The translations under genes were made by a program, and so were the position numbers. The notes beneath the pieces were generated by a model. That model did not search any database. It saw only the letters and a program-made list of their open reading frames with translations, and was not told the origin of the DNA. Shown here in pieces: positions 1-9,523 of a stretch of 21,455 bases of DNA. The DNA comes from Candidatus Latescibacterota bacterium. GTDB taxonomy: Bacteria; Latescibacterota; UBA2968; UBA8231. Position 1 is the first letter of the stretch. Each line of letters opens with the position of its first letter. The stretch lies in the NCBI GenBank assembly GCA_022825185.1, contig JAJDYK010000036.1, positions 1 through 21,455 on the forward strand. Reading direction: 5' to 3'.

Positions 1-14
1 GGTCGGTCGCTCAT
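1..14 (-). CDS. Possible 5' end of a divergent gene, cut by the window edge
   Basis: On the minus strand an ATG at 14-12 opens a frame reading M-S-D-R to the window edge. A purine-rich stretch (GAGAAAGAGA on the minus strand) lies just upstream at ribosome-binding distance. Four codons cannot identify a product. It would be divergent from the glutathione peroxidase gene, with 15-220 as the shared control region. This is a weak call resting only on the start context. Confidence 0.25.
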
Positions 15-151
15 GGTCTCTTTCTCTGCTGTTGTGTTGGAGGGGCGTAAGAAAGATAGGCAAGATGAACCGGATATGCACCGGGCATTGAACGTAACTA
101 GGCGAGTGGCAATATTAGAATTATCTCATAAACTTTGAGTACGTCACGTAT

Positions 152-176
152 GTAGGGGCGACTCTTGTGGTCGCCC
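152..176. repeat. GTAGGGGCGA-type hairpin upstream of the peroxidase gene
   Basis: The segment begins GTAGGGGCGA and contains a perfect 7-bp inverted repeat: GGGCGAC at 156-162 and GTCGCCC at 170-176, with a 7-base loop. The first ten bases recur exactly in another hairpin at 19724-19751. It ends 44 bases before the peroxidase start, so it could lie in the 5' UTR. It resembles dispersed, intergenic REP-like palindromes. It is not followed by a T-run, so it is not a classic terminator. Confidence 0.55.
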
Positions 177-220
177 GTCGTTTAGATTTCAACCGCACCG
201 TCCAATTCAAGGAGAAAAAC

Positions 221-699
221 ATGAGCAGCGTCCACGACTTCACAGCCCAAACCATCCACGGCCAAGCCGCCGACCTAGCCGACTACGCCGGTAAGGCGCT
301 TCTCGTCGTCAACGTGGCCAGCGAGTGCGGCCTGACCCCGCAGTACGCCGACCTAGAGGCACTGCATCGCCAATACGCCGACCAAGGCCTAGCGGTCCTC
401 GGCTTTCCCTGCAACCAATTCAAGGGGCAAGAGCCGGGCAACGAGGAGCAGATCCTCGACTTCTGCCAGACCCGCTACGACGTGAGTTTCCCGCTCTTTA
501 GCAAAATCGAGGTCAACGGCCCCAATCGCCATCCGCTCTACGCCTATCTCGCCGGCGAGGGCGCGGCCTTCCCCGGCGACATCTCCTGGAACTTCGAGAA
601 ATTCCTCATCGACAAGGACGGCCAACCGCTGGCCCGTTTCGCGCCCCGGACCACCCCTAACGATCCGGCAGTGGTCGCCGCCATCGAAGAGGCCCTCGC

Positions 700-703
<4 letters not shown>
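221..703 (+). CDS. Glutathione peroxidase family protein (Cys type, probably thioredoxin-dependent)
   Basis: Product of 160 residues, the normal length for a bacterial Gpx/BtuE-type enzyme, which reduces hydrogen peroxide and organic hydroperoxides in the cytoplasm. The peroxidatic cysteine is Cys36 in VNVASECGLTPQY, the catalytic Gln66 lies in GFPCNQF, and the Trp123-Asn124 pair lies in SWNFEKFL, giving the complete Gpx tetrad. Cys82 in DFCQTRY is placed like the resolving cysteine of thioredoxin-dependent members. There is no selenocysteine and no signal peptide. The start at 221 is chosen over an upstream in-frame start because AAGGAG sits 6 bases before it and the family N-terminus begins there. 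The stop overlaps the sulfatase GTG in a GTGA arrangement, so the two genes are probably co-transcribed and translationally coupled. Confidence 0.93.
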
Positions 704-3068
<2,365 letters not shown>

Positions 3069-3137
3069 CTAATGGTTGTCAGGGTGATAAAGTATAGTCA
3101 AGTTACCCTATTGGGCGCGAAGAGGTACTACCCATTT

Positions 3138-3152
3138 CCCGATGCTATCGGG
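3138..3152. repeat. Short perfect hairpin between hemF and the defence operon
   Basis: CCCGAT (3138-3143) and ATCGGG (3147-3152) form a 6-bp stem with a 3-base loop. It sits in the 235-base intergenic region between the divergent hemF and PIN-DUF433 genes. There is no T-run, so a terminator role is unlikely. It could be a small palindromic repeat or a regulator site. Confidence 0.4.
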
Positions 3153-3175
3153 CACCCCTTGCCATCCAGCAAGAG

Positions 3176-3227
3176 CTTGACATCTTGACATAATGTATGC
3201 CGATATGGAAGATAACTACATGCCGAT
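3176..3227. promoter_or_regulatory. Candidate promoter/operator of the toxin-restriction operon, with two pairs of direct repeats
   Basis: CTTGACAT is repeated exactly in tandem at 3176-3183 and 3184-3191, so TTGACA occurs twice (3177-3182 and 3185-3190), each a consensus -35 box. ATGCCGAT then occurs twice, at 3197-3204 and 3220-3227, 23 bases apart. AT-rich stretches (GATATGG, GATAAC) follow but no clear -10 with ideal spacing is visible. The cluster ends about 65 bases before the start of the PIN-DUF433 gene. Repeated half-sites are typical of autoregulated toxin-antitoxin promoters. The operator role is an inference. Confidence 0.4.
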
Positions 3228-3291
3228 TAGGGCCAACGCGCTGCTCTCCTGATTGGCCCGCGGCGTGGCGTTGAACGAACAGGAGCATGAC

Positions 3292-4470
3292 ATGACCAAG
3301 ACAGTGATTCTTGATACAAATGTGCTCTACGATATAGGATTGAATCGAGTCCGTATTGAGGACATCGGGCGACCTAAAGAGCATTTCTGTTACTCCCCTG
3401 TCTCAATAATTGAGCTGGTATCTAAACTCAATGACAGGTCGTTTGCAGACCGCAAGGCAGCGGCTAGCGTCATCCTCAAGCACCGGCTAGACGAACTCCC
3501 GGACCCCGAATCATACCTCACTACGGCATTTGGCTACGAGTTGGCGGAACCTGCCCCTTCATACTCCGACGCTGTCCGGGCCTTGGCTGAAGGTCAGAGC
3601 CTTAAGGAGGTGCGGAGCGGCGTACCGGACTACGAAATTCGGGTCCGACGGCGCTTGAATGTACCGTTTGCAGCTACATGGCGTGAGAAGGTCGAGCAAG
3701 AATGGGTGGATTCTCTCATCACCCTGATGGCGGAGAATATCCCAAAGTTTCAAGAGTGGTACGCAAAGGATCCAGAAAAACGGTCCTCATCTGTGCCTAA
3801 ACTTCGAGGCGAGCAGAAGAAGAAGTTTCTCGCTGGAATGAAGTCAAGAGAGTGGTCTGCCCGCATTATATCCGCTTGTCAGATGCGTGCCTTCTTCAAA
3901 GCGGACAAAAATGACCTCGGTGTATTCACTAAGCAGAAAGCACATGGAATAGCCGCGGCTATTCCCAAGATAGAGTGCTACTCCCGTATATACACGCAAT
4001 ACTTGATTCGCCTAATGACTGAGGGGTTCTTACCGCAGCAGAATGATAGCGGAGATATTGATCTCTTTCTCTACTCGATTGACGATGACCACGTCGTGGC
4101 TACTAAAGATAATAGATGGATCAACATTGCGAAGGCCACTGGGTTCGCCCGGAGGATACGCCAGCAAGGATACGAACTCAGTGAAGCCGCGCTAGCTGAA
4201 GACCGGAATTGTGTAAAGGAGGAGACTGCAAGGTATCGCAAGATGGACTTTGAAGCCTACATTGATATCCGACCTGGTGTTCGCAGTGGCAAGCCCTGCT
4301 TCAAAGGTACCCGAATCACTGTCTATGATGTATTGGAATACTTAGAAGGAGGGATGACGGAGGTTGAGCTTTTAGCCGATTTTCCGGTGCTGACGCCGCA
4401 GCACATCCTCGCTGCACGGGAGTTTGACGCTGTCCATAATATCCGGCTTGCGTCCGGTTCCACAGCGTGA
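3292..4470 (+). CDS. PIN-like domain protein fused to a C-terminal DUF433 antitoxin domain
   Basis: Product of 392 residues with two parts. Residues 1-317 look like a large PIN-type nuclease: VILDTNVLYDI with Asp8 at the N-terminus, Glu41 in SIIELVS, and the acidic stretch GDIDLFLYSIDDDHVVATKDNRW (Asp255, Asp257, Asp273) near residues 254-275. Residues 318-392 are a DUF433 domain (IDIRPGVRSGKPCFKGTRIT, then EYLEGGMTEVELLADFP), usually a separate antitoxin paired with a DUF5615 toxin. The start at 3292 has AGGAG 6 bases upstream; an upstream in-frame start lacks support. An internal ATG at 4243 (residue 318), with AAGG 9 bases before it, sits exactly where a free DUF433 antitoxin would begin, so a second, shorter product is possible. 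The stop overlaps the next gene's GTG start (GTGA). PIN assignment of the N-terminal part is moderately sure; DUF433 is confident. Confidence 0.78.
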   Translation: MTKTVILDTNVLYDIGLNRVRIEDIGRPKEHFCYSPVSIIELVSKLNDRSFADRKAAASVILKHRLDELPDPESYLTTAFGYELAEPAPSYSDAVRALAEGQSLKEVRSGVPDYEIRVRRRLNVPFAATWREKVEQEWVDSLITLMAENIPKFQEWYAKDPEKRSSSVPKLRGEQKKKFLAGMKSREWSARIISACQMRAFFKADKNDLGVFTKQKAHGIAAAIPKIECYSRIYTQYLIRLMTEGFLPQQNDSGDIDLFLYSIDDDHVVATKDNRWINIAKATGFARRIRQQGYELSEAALAEDRNCVKEETARYRKMDFEAYIDIRPGVRSGKPCFKGTRITVYDVLEYLEGGMTEVELLADFPVLTPQHILAAREFDAVHNIRLASGSTA

Positions 4471-4832
4471 AACTTCTCCTCGATGAAAACCTTAGCCATC
4501 GGCTCGTAGCGCGACTTGAGGAAGCCTTTCCTGGTACCGTCAGTATCCATCAAGTTGGACTTAGTAGCCAACCTGACACAGCCATTTGGGACTATGCAGC
4601 CGCACGGGGCTTTGCAATTGTGTCAAAGGATGAAGACCTCCGTCAACTCAGTTTCTTCCGAGGCCATCCGCCAAAGGTAGTATGGCTTGCCGTGGGAAAC
4701 GCTGGGACCGACCCGATTGCGGACTTGTTGCTGCGGAACAAAAATCGGATCGCTACTTTTCTCGGCCAGAATGAAGATTCCCTCCTCATCCTAGATTTGA
4801 ACGATCTTGACTCAGCATACGACAGGGAATAA
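4467..4832 (+). CDS. DUF5615 PIN-like toxin
   Basis: Product of 121 residues, typical for this Mut7-C/PIN-like family of predicted ribonuclease toxins. Diagnostic features are the N-terminal LLLDENLSHRL with Asp6-Glu7, the middle QPDTAIWDYAAARGFAIVSKDEDLRQ with Asp37, Asp42, Asp55 and Asp57, and PPKVVWLAVGN before a helical tail. The acidic residues would bind the catalytic metal. The GTG start overlaps the stop of the DUF433-containing gene by four bases and has no strong ribosome-binding site of its own, which suggests translational coupling with the antitoxin domain. The restriction enzyme starts only 3 bases after its stop, so the three genes should be one transcript. Toxin activity and RNA target are inferred from the family. 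Confidence 0.85.
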   Translation: MKLLLDENLSHRLVARLEEAFPGTVSIHQVGLSSQPDTAIWDYAAARGFAIVSKDEDLRQLSFFRGHPPKVVWLAVGNAGTDPIADLLLRNKNRIATFLGQNEDSLLILDLNDLDSAYDRE

Positions 4833-4835
4833 TCC

Positions 4836-7800
4836 GTGAACCACAACCCCATCTTTTCGGCCTATTTGAAAGATCTCGCCGCCGTAGCTCGCCAAGGCGA
4901 CGCACGTGAGGAGAGCTTCTACCCAGCGCTGGCAGATATGCTGAAGGAAATGGCCCGTGCTACCGGGAAGACGGACGCACACGTCACCACGCTTCCCCGA
5001 CCCACCGAGGGCGGCAACCCGGATTTCCGTCTTTGGAACGGGACGGACCGGATAATCGGCTATGTCGAGGCGAAGAAGCCGACCGAAGAGCGGCTGGATA
5101 GTATCGAAGATTCCGAACAACTCAAACGCTACCGCGCTACGTTTCCGAATCTCATTCTCACTAACTTCCTTGAGTTCCGCCTGTACAGGAACGGCGAGCA
5201 CGTCCAGACGGTACAGGCAGGTCGGCCCTTTATACTCAACGCAGTGCGCACCACGCCCCCGCTCGAAAACCAAGATGAACTCTACGCCTTGCTCGACCGC
5301 TTCTTGGACTTTGCGCTGCCCCAGACGTTTACCGCCGAATCTCTCGCCATCGAACTGGCCAAGCGCACGCGCCTTCTCCGCGATGTAATCGGCGAACAGT
5401 TCCAACAAGAACGGAAGAATCCCGGTACGCTCTCCGGCTTCTTTGAGGCATTTCAGACCTATCTCATCGGATCGCTGACGCCTACGGAGTTCGCCGATCT
5501 GTTCGCCCAGACCATTACCTACGGCCTGTTCGCCGCCCGCACCCGGGCCGGCAATGGCTTCAACCGGCGCGCTGCTTTCGACAACATCCCGCATACTATC
5601 GGCGTCCTGCGCGATTTGTTCCGTTTCATCTCGCTCGACGAATTGCCCGATTCGCTTGCTTGGTGTGTAGATGACCTCGCCGAAGTCTTGGCTGTGGCTG
5701 ACGCACCCGGCATTCTAGATCGCTACTACCACGAAGGCAAAGGCAGCGACCCGATCGTGCATTTCTACGAGACTTTCCTAGCGCAATACGATCCCGATGA
5801 GCGCGAGCGGCGGGGGGTGTACTACACGCCCGAACCAGTAGTTGGCTACATCGTGCGTTCCCTGCACGGACTGCTCAAGACGGAATTCGACAAGCGCGAC
5901 GGTCTCGCCTCTGACGGTGTGACGTTGCTCGATCCGGCGGCGGGCACCATGACCTTTGTCGCTCGCGCCGCCCAAGAAGCTGTCGCCGAGTTCACAGCCA
6001 ATTATGGTAGCGGCGGAAAAGAGGATTTTATCCGTCGGCATATTCTCAGAAACTTCTACGCTCTTGAGTTGATGATGGCACCCTATGCGGTCGGCCACCT
6101 CAAGATGAGCTTTTTTCTCGAAGAGCTCGGCCACCGTCTCGCTGACGACGAGCGCGTTCCCTTCTATCTGACCGATACGCTCGACACAGAGGAATTGGAA
6201 CAGAGCCGTTTGCCCGGTCTCTCCGCTTTGGCCGAGGAATCCCGCTTGGCCGGCGAGGTCAAGAATCAAACCCCGATCCTGCTCATCTTGGGCAATCCGC
6301 CTTATTCGGGCCATTCGAGCAATATGGGTGAGTGGATACGGGGGTTGATCGATGATTACAAGCAGGTGGATGGCAAGCCGCTGGACGAGAAAAACCCGAA
6401 ATGGCTCCAAGACGATTACGTCAAGTTTCTCCGTTTTGCCCAGTGGAAAATTGAGCAAGCCGGACGCGGCGTCGTGGGGATGATCACCAACCACAGCTAC
6501 CTAGACAACCCCACCTTCCGCGGTATGCGCCAGAGCCTGATGCGTACCTTCGATGATATTTACATTTTCGACCTGCACGGCAATTCCCTAAAAAAGGAAA
6601 CTGGCCCCGGTGGGAGTTTGGACCAGAACGTCTTCGATATTCGGCAGGGCGTGGCCATTGCTTTTTTCGTCAAGCGCGACAGTGAAAAAGAGCGCGATGC
6701 TCGGGTTCATCACGCCGAACTATACGGAATCCGCGAGATCAAGTATGACTGGCTGGACAATCACGACCGAGGCAATACCAAATGGCAACAGATAAATCCG
6801 ACCTCGCCGTTCTATCTGTTCGCGCCGCGTGATGATGCGCTCGAAGCCAAATATCGCCACTTCACTTCCATTCCCAATGTATTCCCGGTCAACAGCGTCG
6901 GCATCGTCACCGCACGCGACCGCCTGACGATTCACTGGTCAGAGCAAGAAGCGTGGGATACGGTGCGCGCTTTTTCAGGGATGGAGCCAGAACTGGCTCG
7001 GCAGGGATACGAACTCGGCAACGATGCGCGAGATTGGAAAGTGACTATGGCTCAGGAGGATTTGCTGGCTTCCGGCCCTACCAGAGAGAAAGTGGTCCCG
7101 ATTTTGTACCGGCCCTTTGATATGCGCCATACTTATTACACTGGCCGATCACGCGGTTTCATTTGTATGCCCCGCTCCGAAGTTATGCAGAATATGCTGG
7201 CCGGGGAGAATCTGGCGCTGTGTATTGGACGCCAAGGGCATGTTGTCGGTGCTGGTGAATGGAATTTGATCTACTGCTCACAGACAATAGAAGACTTCAA
7301 TCTGTTCTATCGCGGCGGAAACGTGAACTTCCCTCTCTACCTCTATCCTGCTGCCGACCGCGACGACCTCTTCGCTCACCACGAGGCGTCCGAACGACAA
7401 CCGAATCTGAACCCAAAGCTGATCGCAGCTCTAACAGAGGCGCATGGCCGAGCACCCTCACCCGAGGAAGTTTTTCACTACATCTACGCCATTCTATATG
7501 CTCCATCCTACCGCGAGAAATACGCCGAATTTCTGCGGACCGACTTTCCGCGTATTCCCTTCACAAAGGACAAAGCGTTGTTTACCAACCTCGCCGCTTT
7601 GGGCTCTCGATTGGCCGACCTACATCTTCTCAAGTCGCAGGAACTCGACCCGCCGACCTGCCGTTTTGAAGGCCGAGGCGACTCGGTGGTTACACGGACG
7701 GAGGCACAGGGCTTTCGCTATGACGCCGATGAGCAACGCATGTACGTCAACAAAACGCAGTACTTCGGTCCTATTGCCCTAGAAATCCATGAATATCAGA

Positions 7801-8009
7801 TCGGAGGCTACCAAGTCTGCGACAAGTGGTTGAAAGATCGCAAAGGCCGCCGTCTCGATCTCGACGACATCAGAACCTACTGTCGGATGATTACGGCTAT
7901 TGGGCAGACGCTCGCAATTCAGCAAGAGCTTGACATTGTGTATGGCGGCGTCGAAGGTAACTATGTGCCTGTTGAGGCGAAGCAAAAGAAGAGATATTCG
8001 GACAAATAG
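4836..8009 (+). CDS. Single-chain restriction-modification enzyme (type IIG/type ISP-like), nuclease plus N6-adenine methylase
   Basis: Product of 1057 residues. The N-terminus carries a PD-(D/E)XK nuclease: Asp63 in GGNPDFRLW and Glu78-Ala-Lys80 in GYVEAKKP, followed by EQLKRY. A largely helical region comes next, then the methylase: GVYYTPEPVVGYIVRSL (about residues 328-344), motif I DPAAGT at 366-371 binding S-adenosylmethionine, and motif IV NPPY at 487-490 characteristic of N6-adenine methylation. The C-terminal 400 or so residues (FYLFAPRDD..., PILYRPFDMRHTYYTG, GGNVNFPLYLYP, FHYIYAILYAPSYREKYAEF) resemble the type ISP specificity domain that reads the target site. There is no Walker A or helicase segment, so it is shorter than full type ISP enzymes such as LlaGI. 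It would both methylate self DNA and cut foreign DNA. The GTG start lies 3 bases after the toxin stop. Recognition sequence unknown. Confidence 0.9.
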   Translation: MNHNPIFSAYLKDLAAVARQGDAREESFYPALADMLKEMARATGKTDAHVTTLPRPTEGGNPDFRLWNGTDRIIGYVEAKKPTEERLDSIEDSEQLKRYRATFPNLILTNFLEFRLYRNGEHVQTVQAGRPFILNAVRTTPPLENQDELYALLDRFLDFALPQTFTAESLAIELAKRTRLLRDVIGEQFQQERKNPGTLSGFFEAFQTYLIGSLTPTEFADLFAQTITYGLFAARTRAGNGFNRRAAFDNIPHTIGVLRDLFRFISLDELPDSLAWCVDDLAEVLAVADAPGILDRYYHEGKGSDPIVHFYETFLAQYDPDERERRGVYYTPEPVVGYIVRSLHGLLKTEFDKRDGLASDGVTLLDPAAGTMTFVARAAQEAVAEFTANYGSGGKEDFIRRHILRNFYALELMMAPYAVGHLKMSFFLEELGHRLADDERVPFYLTDTLDTEELEQSRLPGLSALAEESRLAGEVKNQTPILLILGNPPYSGHSSNMGEWIRGLIDDYKQVDGKPLDEKNPKWLQDDYVKFLRFAQWKIEQAGRGVVGMITNHSYLDNPTFRGMRQSLMRTFDDIYIFDLHGNSLKKETGPGGSLDQNVFDIRQGVAIAFFVKRDSEKERDARVHHAELYGIREIKYDWLDNHDRGNTKWQQINPTSPFYLFAPRDDALEAKYRHFTSIPNVFPVNSVGIVTARDRLTIHWSEQEAWDTVRAFSGMEPELARQGYELGNDARDWKVTMAQEDLLASGPTREKVVPILYRPFDMRHTYYTGRSRGFICMPRSEVMQNMLAGENLALCIGRQGHVVGAGEWNLIYCSQTIEDFNLFYRGGNVNFPLYLYPAADRDDLFAHHEASERQPNLNPKLIAALTEAHGRAPSPEEVFHYIYAILYAPSYREKYAEFLRTDFPRIPFTKDKALFTNLAALGSRLADLHLLKSQELDPPTCRFEGRGDSVVTRTEAQGFRYDADEQRMYVNKTQYFGPIALEIHEYQIGGYQVCDKWLKDRKGRRLDLDDIRTYCRMITAIGQTLAIQQELDIVYGGVEGNYVPVEAKQKKRYSDK

Positions 8010-8063
8010 CCCGCTACACTGCTGCCAACTTACCTCTCATTAACATCACTAACGTTATTGGCA

Positions 8064-9233
8064 ATGAACGAAATATCTAAAGGTTTTTTTGAAAGTATAA
8101 TATCTCACGAAGGTATGGCTCCTGTGCCTTTTAAGGACCAATACGAAGATATGGATAAAATAGTTGCTTGTTCGGCTTGTTTTCGGGATCAAGGTCTTTA
8201 TATAGATGCCGAACAGTTGGGATTGGGAGAAGAAAGAAAAGGGCCCTGTCCAAACTGTAAAAAGATAAATCATAAAAAGTTGACCAAGGTGCATCTTCAT
8301 CGATTGGCCTATCGTTTTTTTGTATGGGGATCCTTGCAAAAACATACCTATGGTGCAGCCCCAAGAATCCAATTCAATCAGAAAAATAATACATCCATTC
8401 ATACATCTATGAATGTACCATCATGGCTTACGGACGATATCAAACTGTTTGAACAAATACTTGGCATAGGTTTTTTTGATTATGGCCCAAGATTTTGGAT
8501 GATTGGCGAAGATATTGTTCCACTAGACGAACTCCAAGACAAACAAAAACGTAACGATATTATAAAACGTATTCTGCATGAATATCCTGAAAAGACTCTT
8601 GAAGATCCAATAGGACTTTATCGGGTTCGTAGGTCTCCTTGCCATCCATTTGACCAATTGCAATTTGATAGTCCTCCCGATTCATATCTTGGTACGGGAC
8701 GATTTGATTCAAAGAATTTTCCGGTCTTATATGTTTCGCCCGACCTACAGGTATGTATACACGAATGCAGAGTGACTGTTGAAGACGATTTATGGATCGC
8801 TTCTCTACATGTACCACCTAATCTAAAATTACGTCTTCTCGACCTTTCTGTTGTGTTGAAAGAAGAAGGACCGGGCAGAACTTCGGAATTTGAGAGTCTT
8901 GATATAGCAATGCACTTGCTTTTTTTGGCTGGTAAACATTCTTATGAAATTACTCGTGCTATTGCTCTGGAAACCCAAGCCGCAGGGTATGATGGGATTA
9001 TCTACCCTTCATATTTTAGCCTTCTCCGTACTGGGACTATCCCCTTTGAAACAGTATATGGTATTTCCAATCGTATGATTGAACAACTCCACGCACGAGA
9101 ACAGCAAAAAAGTATTCCTAATTTAGCTATTTTTGGGCGTCCGCTTAGAGACGAAAAATTAAAGGTCCATTCAATCAATAAATTGATTATCAATCGTGTA
9201 GAGTATGGATTTCATTTTGGACCTGTTATTTGA
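8064..9233 (+). CDS. RES-domain protein (predicted NAD+-consuming toxin) with N-terminal zinc ribbon
   Basis: Product of 389 residues. The N-terminal part has a zinc ribbon (Cys36-x2-Cys39, Cys62-x2-Cys65) inside a region resembling the HEPN/RES N-terminal domain. The C-terminal RES domain contains LYRVRR (Arg187, Arg189), LGTGRFD, LYVSPDLQVCIHE (Glu234) and GYDGIIYPS (Ser316), the Arg-Glu-Ser pattern that names the family. Characterised RES toxins degrade NAD+ and arrest growth. The ATG at 8064 is preferred to a TTG two codons upstream; neither has a good ribosome-binding site. The gene is markedly AT-rich, with many T and A runs and AT-ending codons, unlike everything around it, which points to recent transfer. 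No Xre-type antitoxin gene adjoins it. It is 54 bases downstream of the restriction enzyme gene, so it may be co-transcribed or have its own promoter. Confidence 0.82.
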   Translation: MNEISKGFFESIISHEGMAPVPFKDQYEDMDKIVACSACFRDQGLYIDAEQLGLGEERKGPCPNCKKINHKKLTKVHLHRLAYRFFVWGSLQKHTYGAAPRIQFNQKNNTSIHTSMNVPSWLTDDIKLFEQILGIGFFDYGPRFWMIGEDIVPLDELQDKQKRNDIIKRILHEYPEKTLEDPIGLYRVRRSPCHPFDQLQFDSPPDSYLGTGRFDSKNFPVLYVSPDLQVCIHECRVTVEDDLWIASLHVPPNLKLRLLDLSVVLKEEGPGRTSEFESLDIAMHLLFLAGKHSYEITRAIALETQAAGYDGIIYPSYFSLLRTGTIPFETVYGISNRMIEQLHAREQQKSIPNLAIFGRPLRDEKLKVHSINKLIINRVEYGFHFGPVI

Positions 9234-9240
9234 TTTACCG

Positions 9241-9322
9241 GGCTCCCTCTAGGGCCGAGTATGGATTCCATACGGTCCTAGGTGATCATGCAGCTAATAG
9301 CTGACCTGTCCGCTCACGCGGA
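9241..9322. repeat. Cluster of four short inverted repeats after the RES gene
   Basis: Four hairpin-forming units lie side by side starting 8 bases after the RES stop: GGCTCCCTCTAGGGCC (9241-9256), GTATGGATTCCATAC (9259-9273, 7-bp arms), CAGCTAATAGCTG (9291-9303, 6-bp arms) and TCCGCTCACGCGGA (9309-9322, 5-bp arms). None is followed by a T-run. They could be a structured RNA, the end of a mobile element marking the island border, or a processing site for the RES mRNA. The remainder up to 9523 shows no gene; only an A-rich stretch near 9436-9450 is notable. Confidence 0.45.
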
Positions 9323-9523
9323 GCAGACGACAAACAGCATCCTTGGATACTCCCAACCAAGCTAGCCATGGCATTCAAGCCACAGGCATTGTCTAGAGGA
9401 TCAATCACCGGGACGGCTTGCGCTTCTCGGATTTTGGAGAAATAAATAAAGGGCACAAGGCCAGTGCTTGGTTTTAACTGGACTGAGATAATCTCACGTT
9501 ACGCCCCGTCGGGACACGACCCC

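Noticed and set aside
3220..3252. A 10-codon frame (M-P-I-R-A-N-A-L-L-S) with GGAAG 8 bases upstream, before the PIN-DUF433 gene
   Set aside because: It could be a leader peptide, but it is too short to show coding character and partly coincides with the second ATGCCGAT repeat. Not listed as a gene.
9464..9523. GTG at 9464 as the start of phosphatidylserine decarboxylase
   Set aside because: The extra 20 residues do not match the family N-terminus, which starts near the ATG at 9524. No ribosome-binding site supports the GTG.
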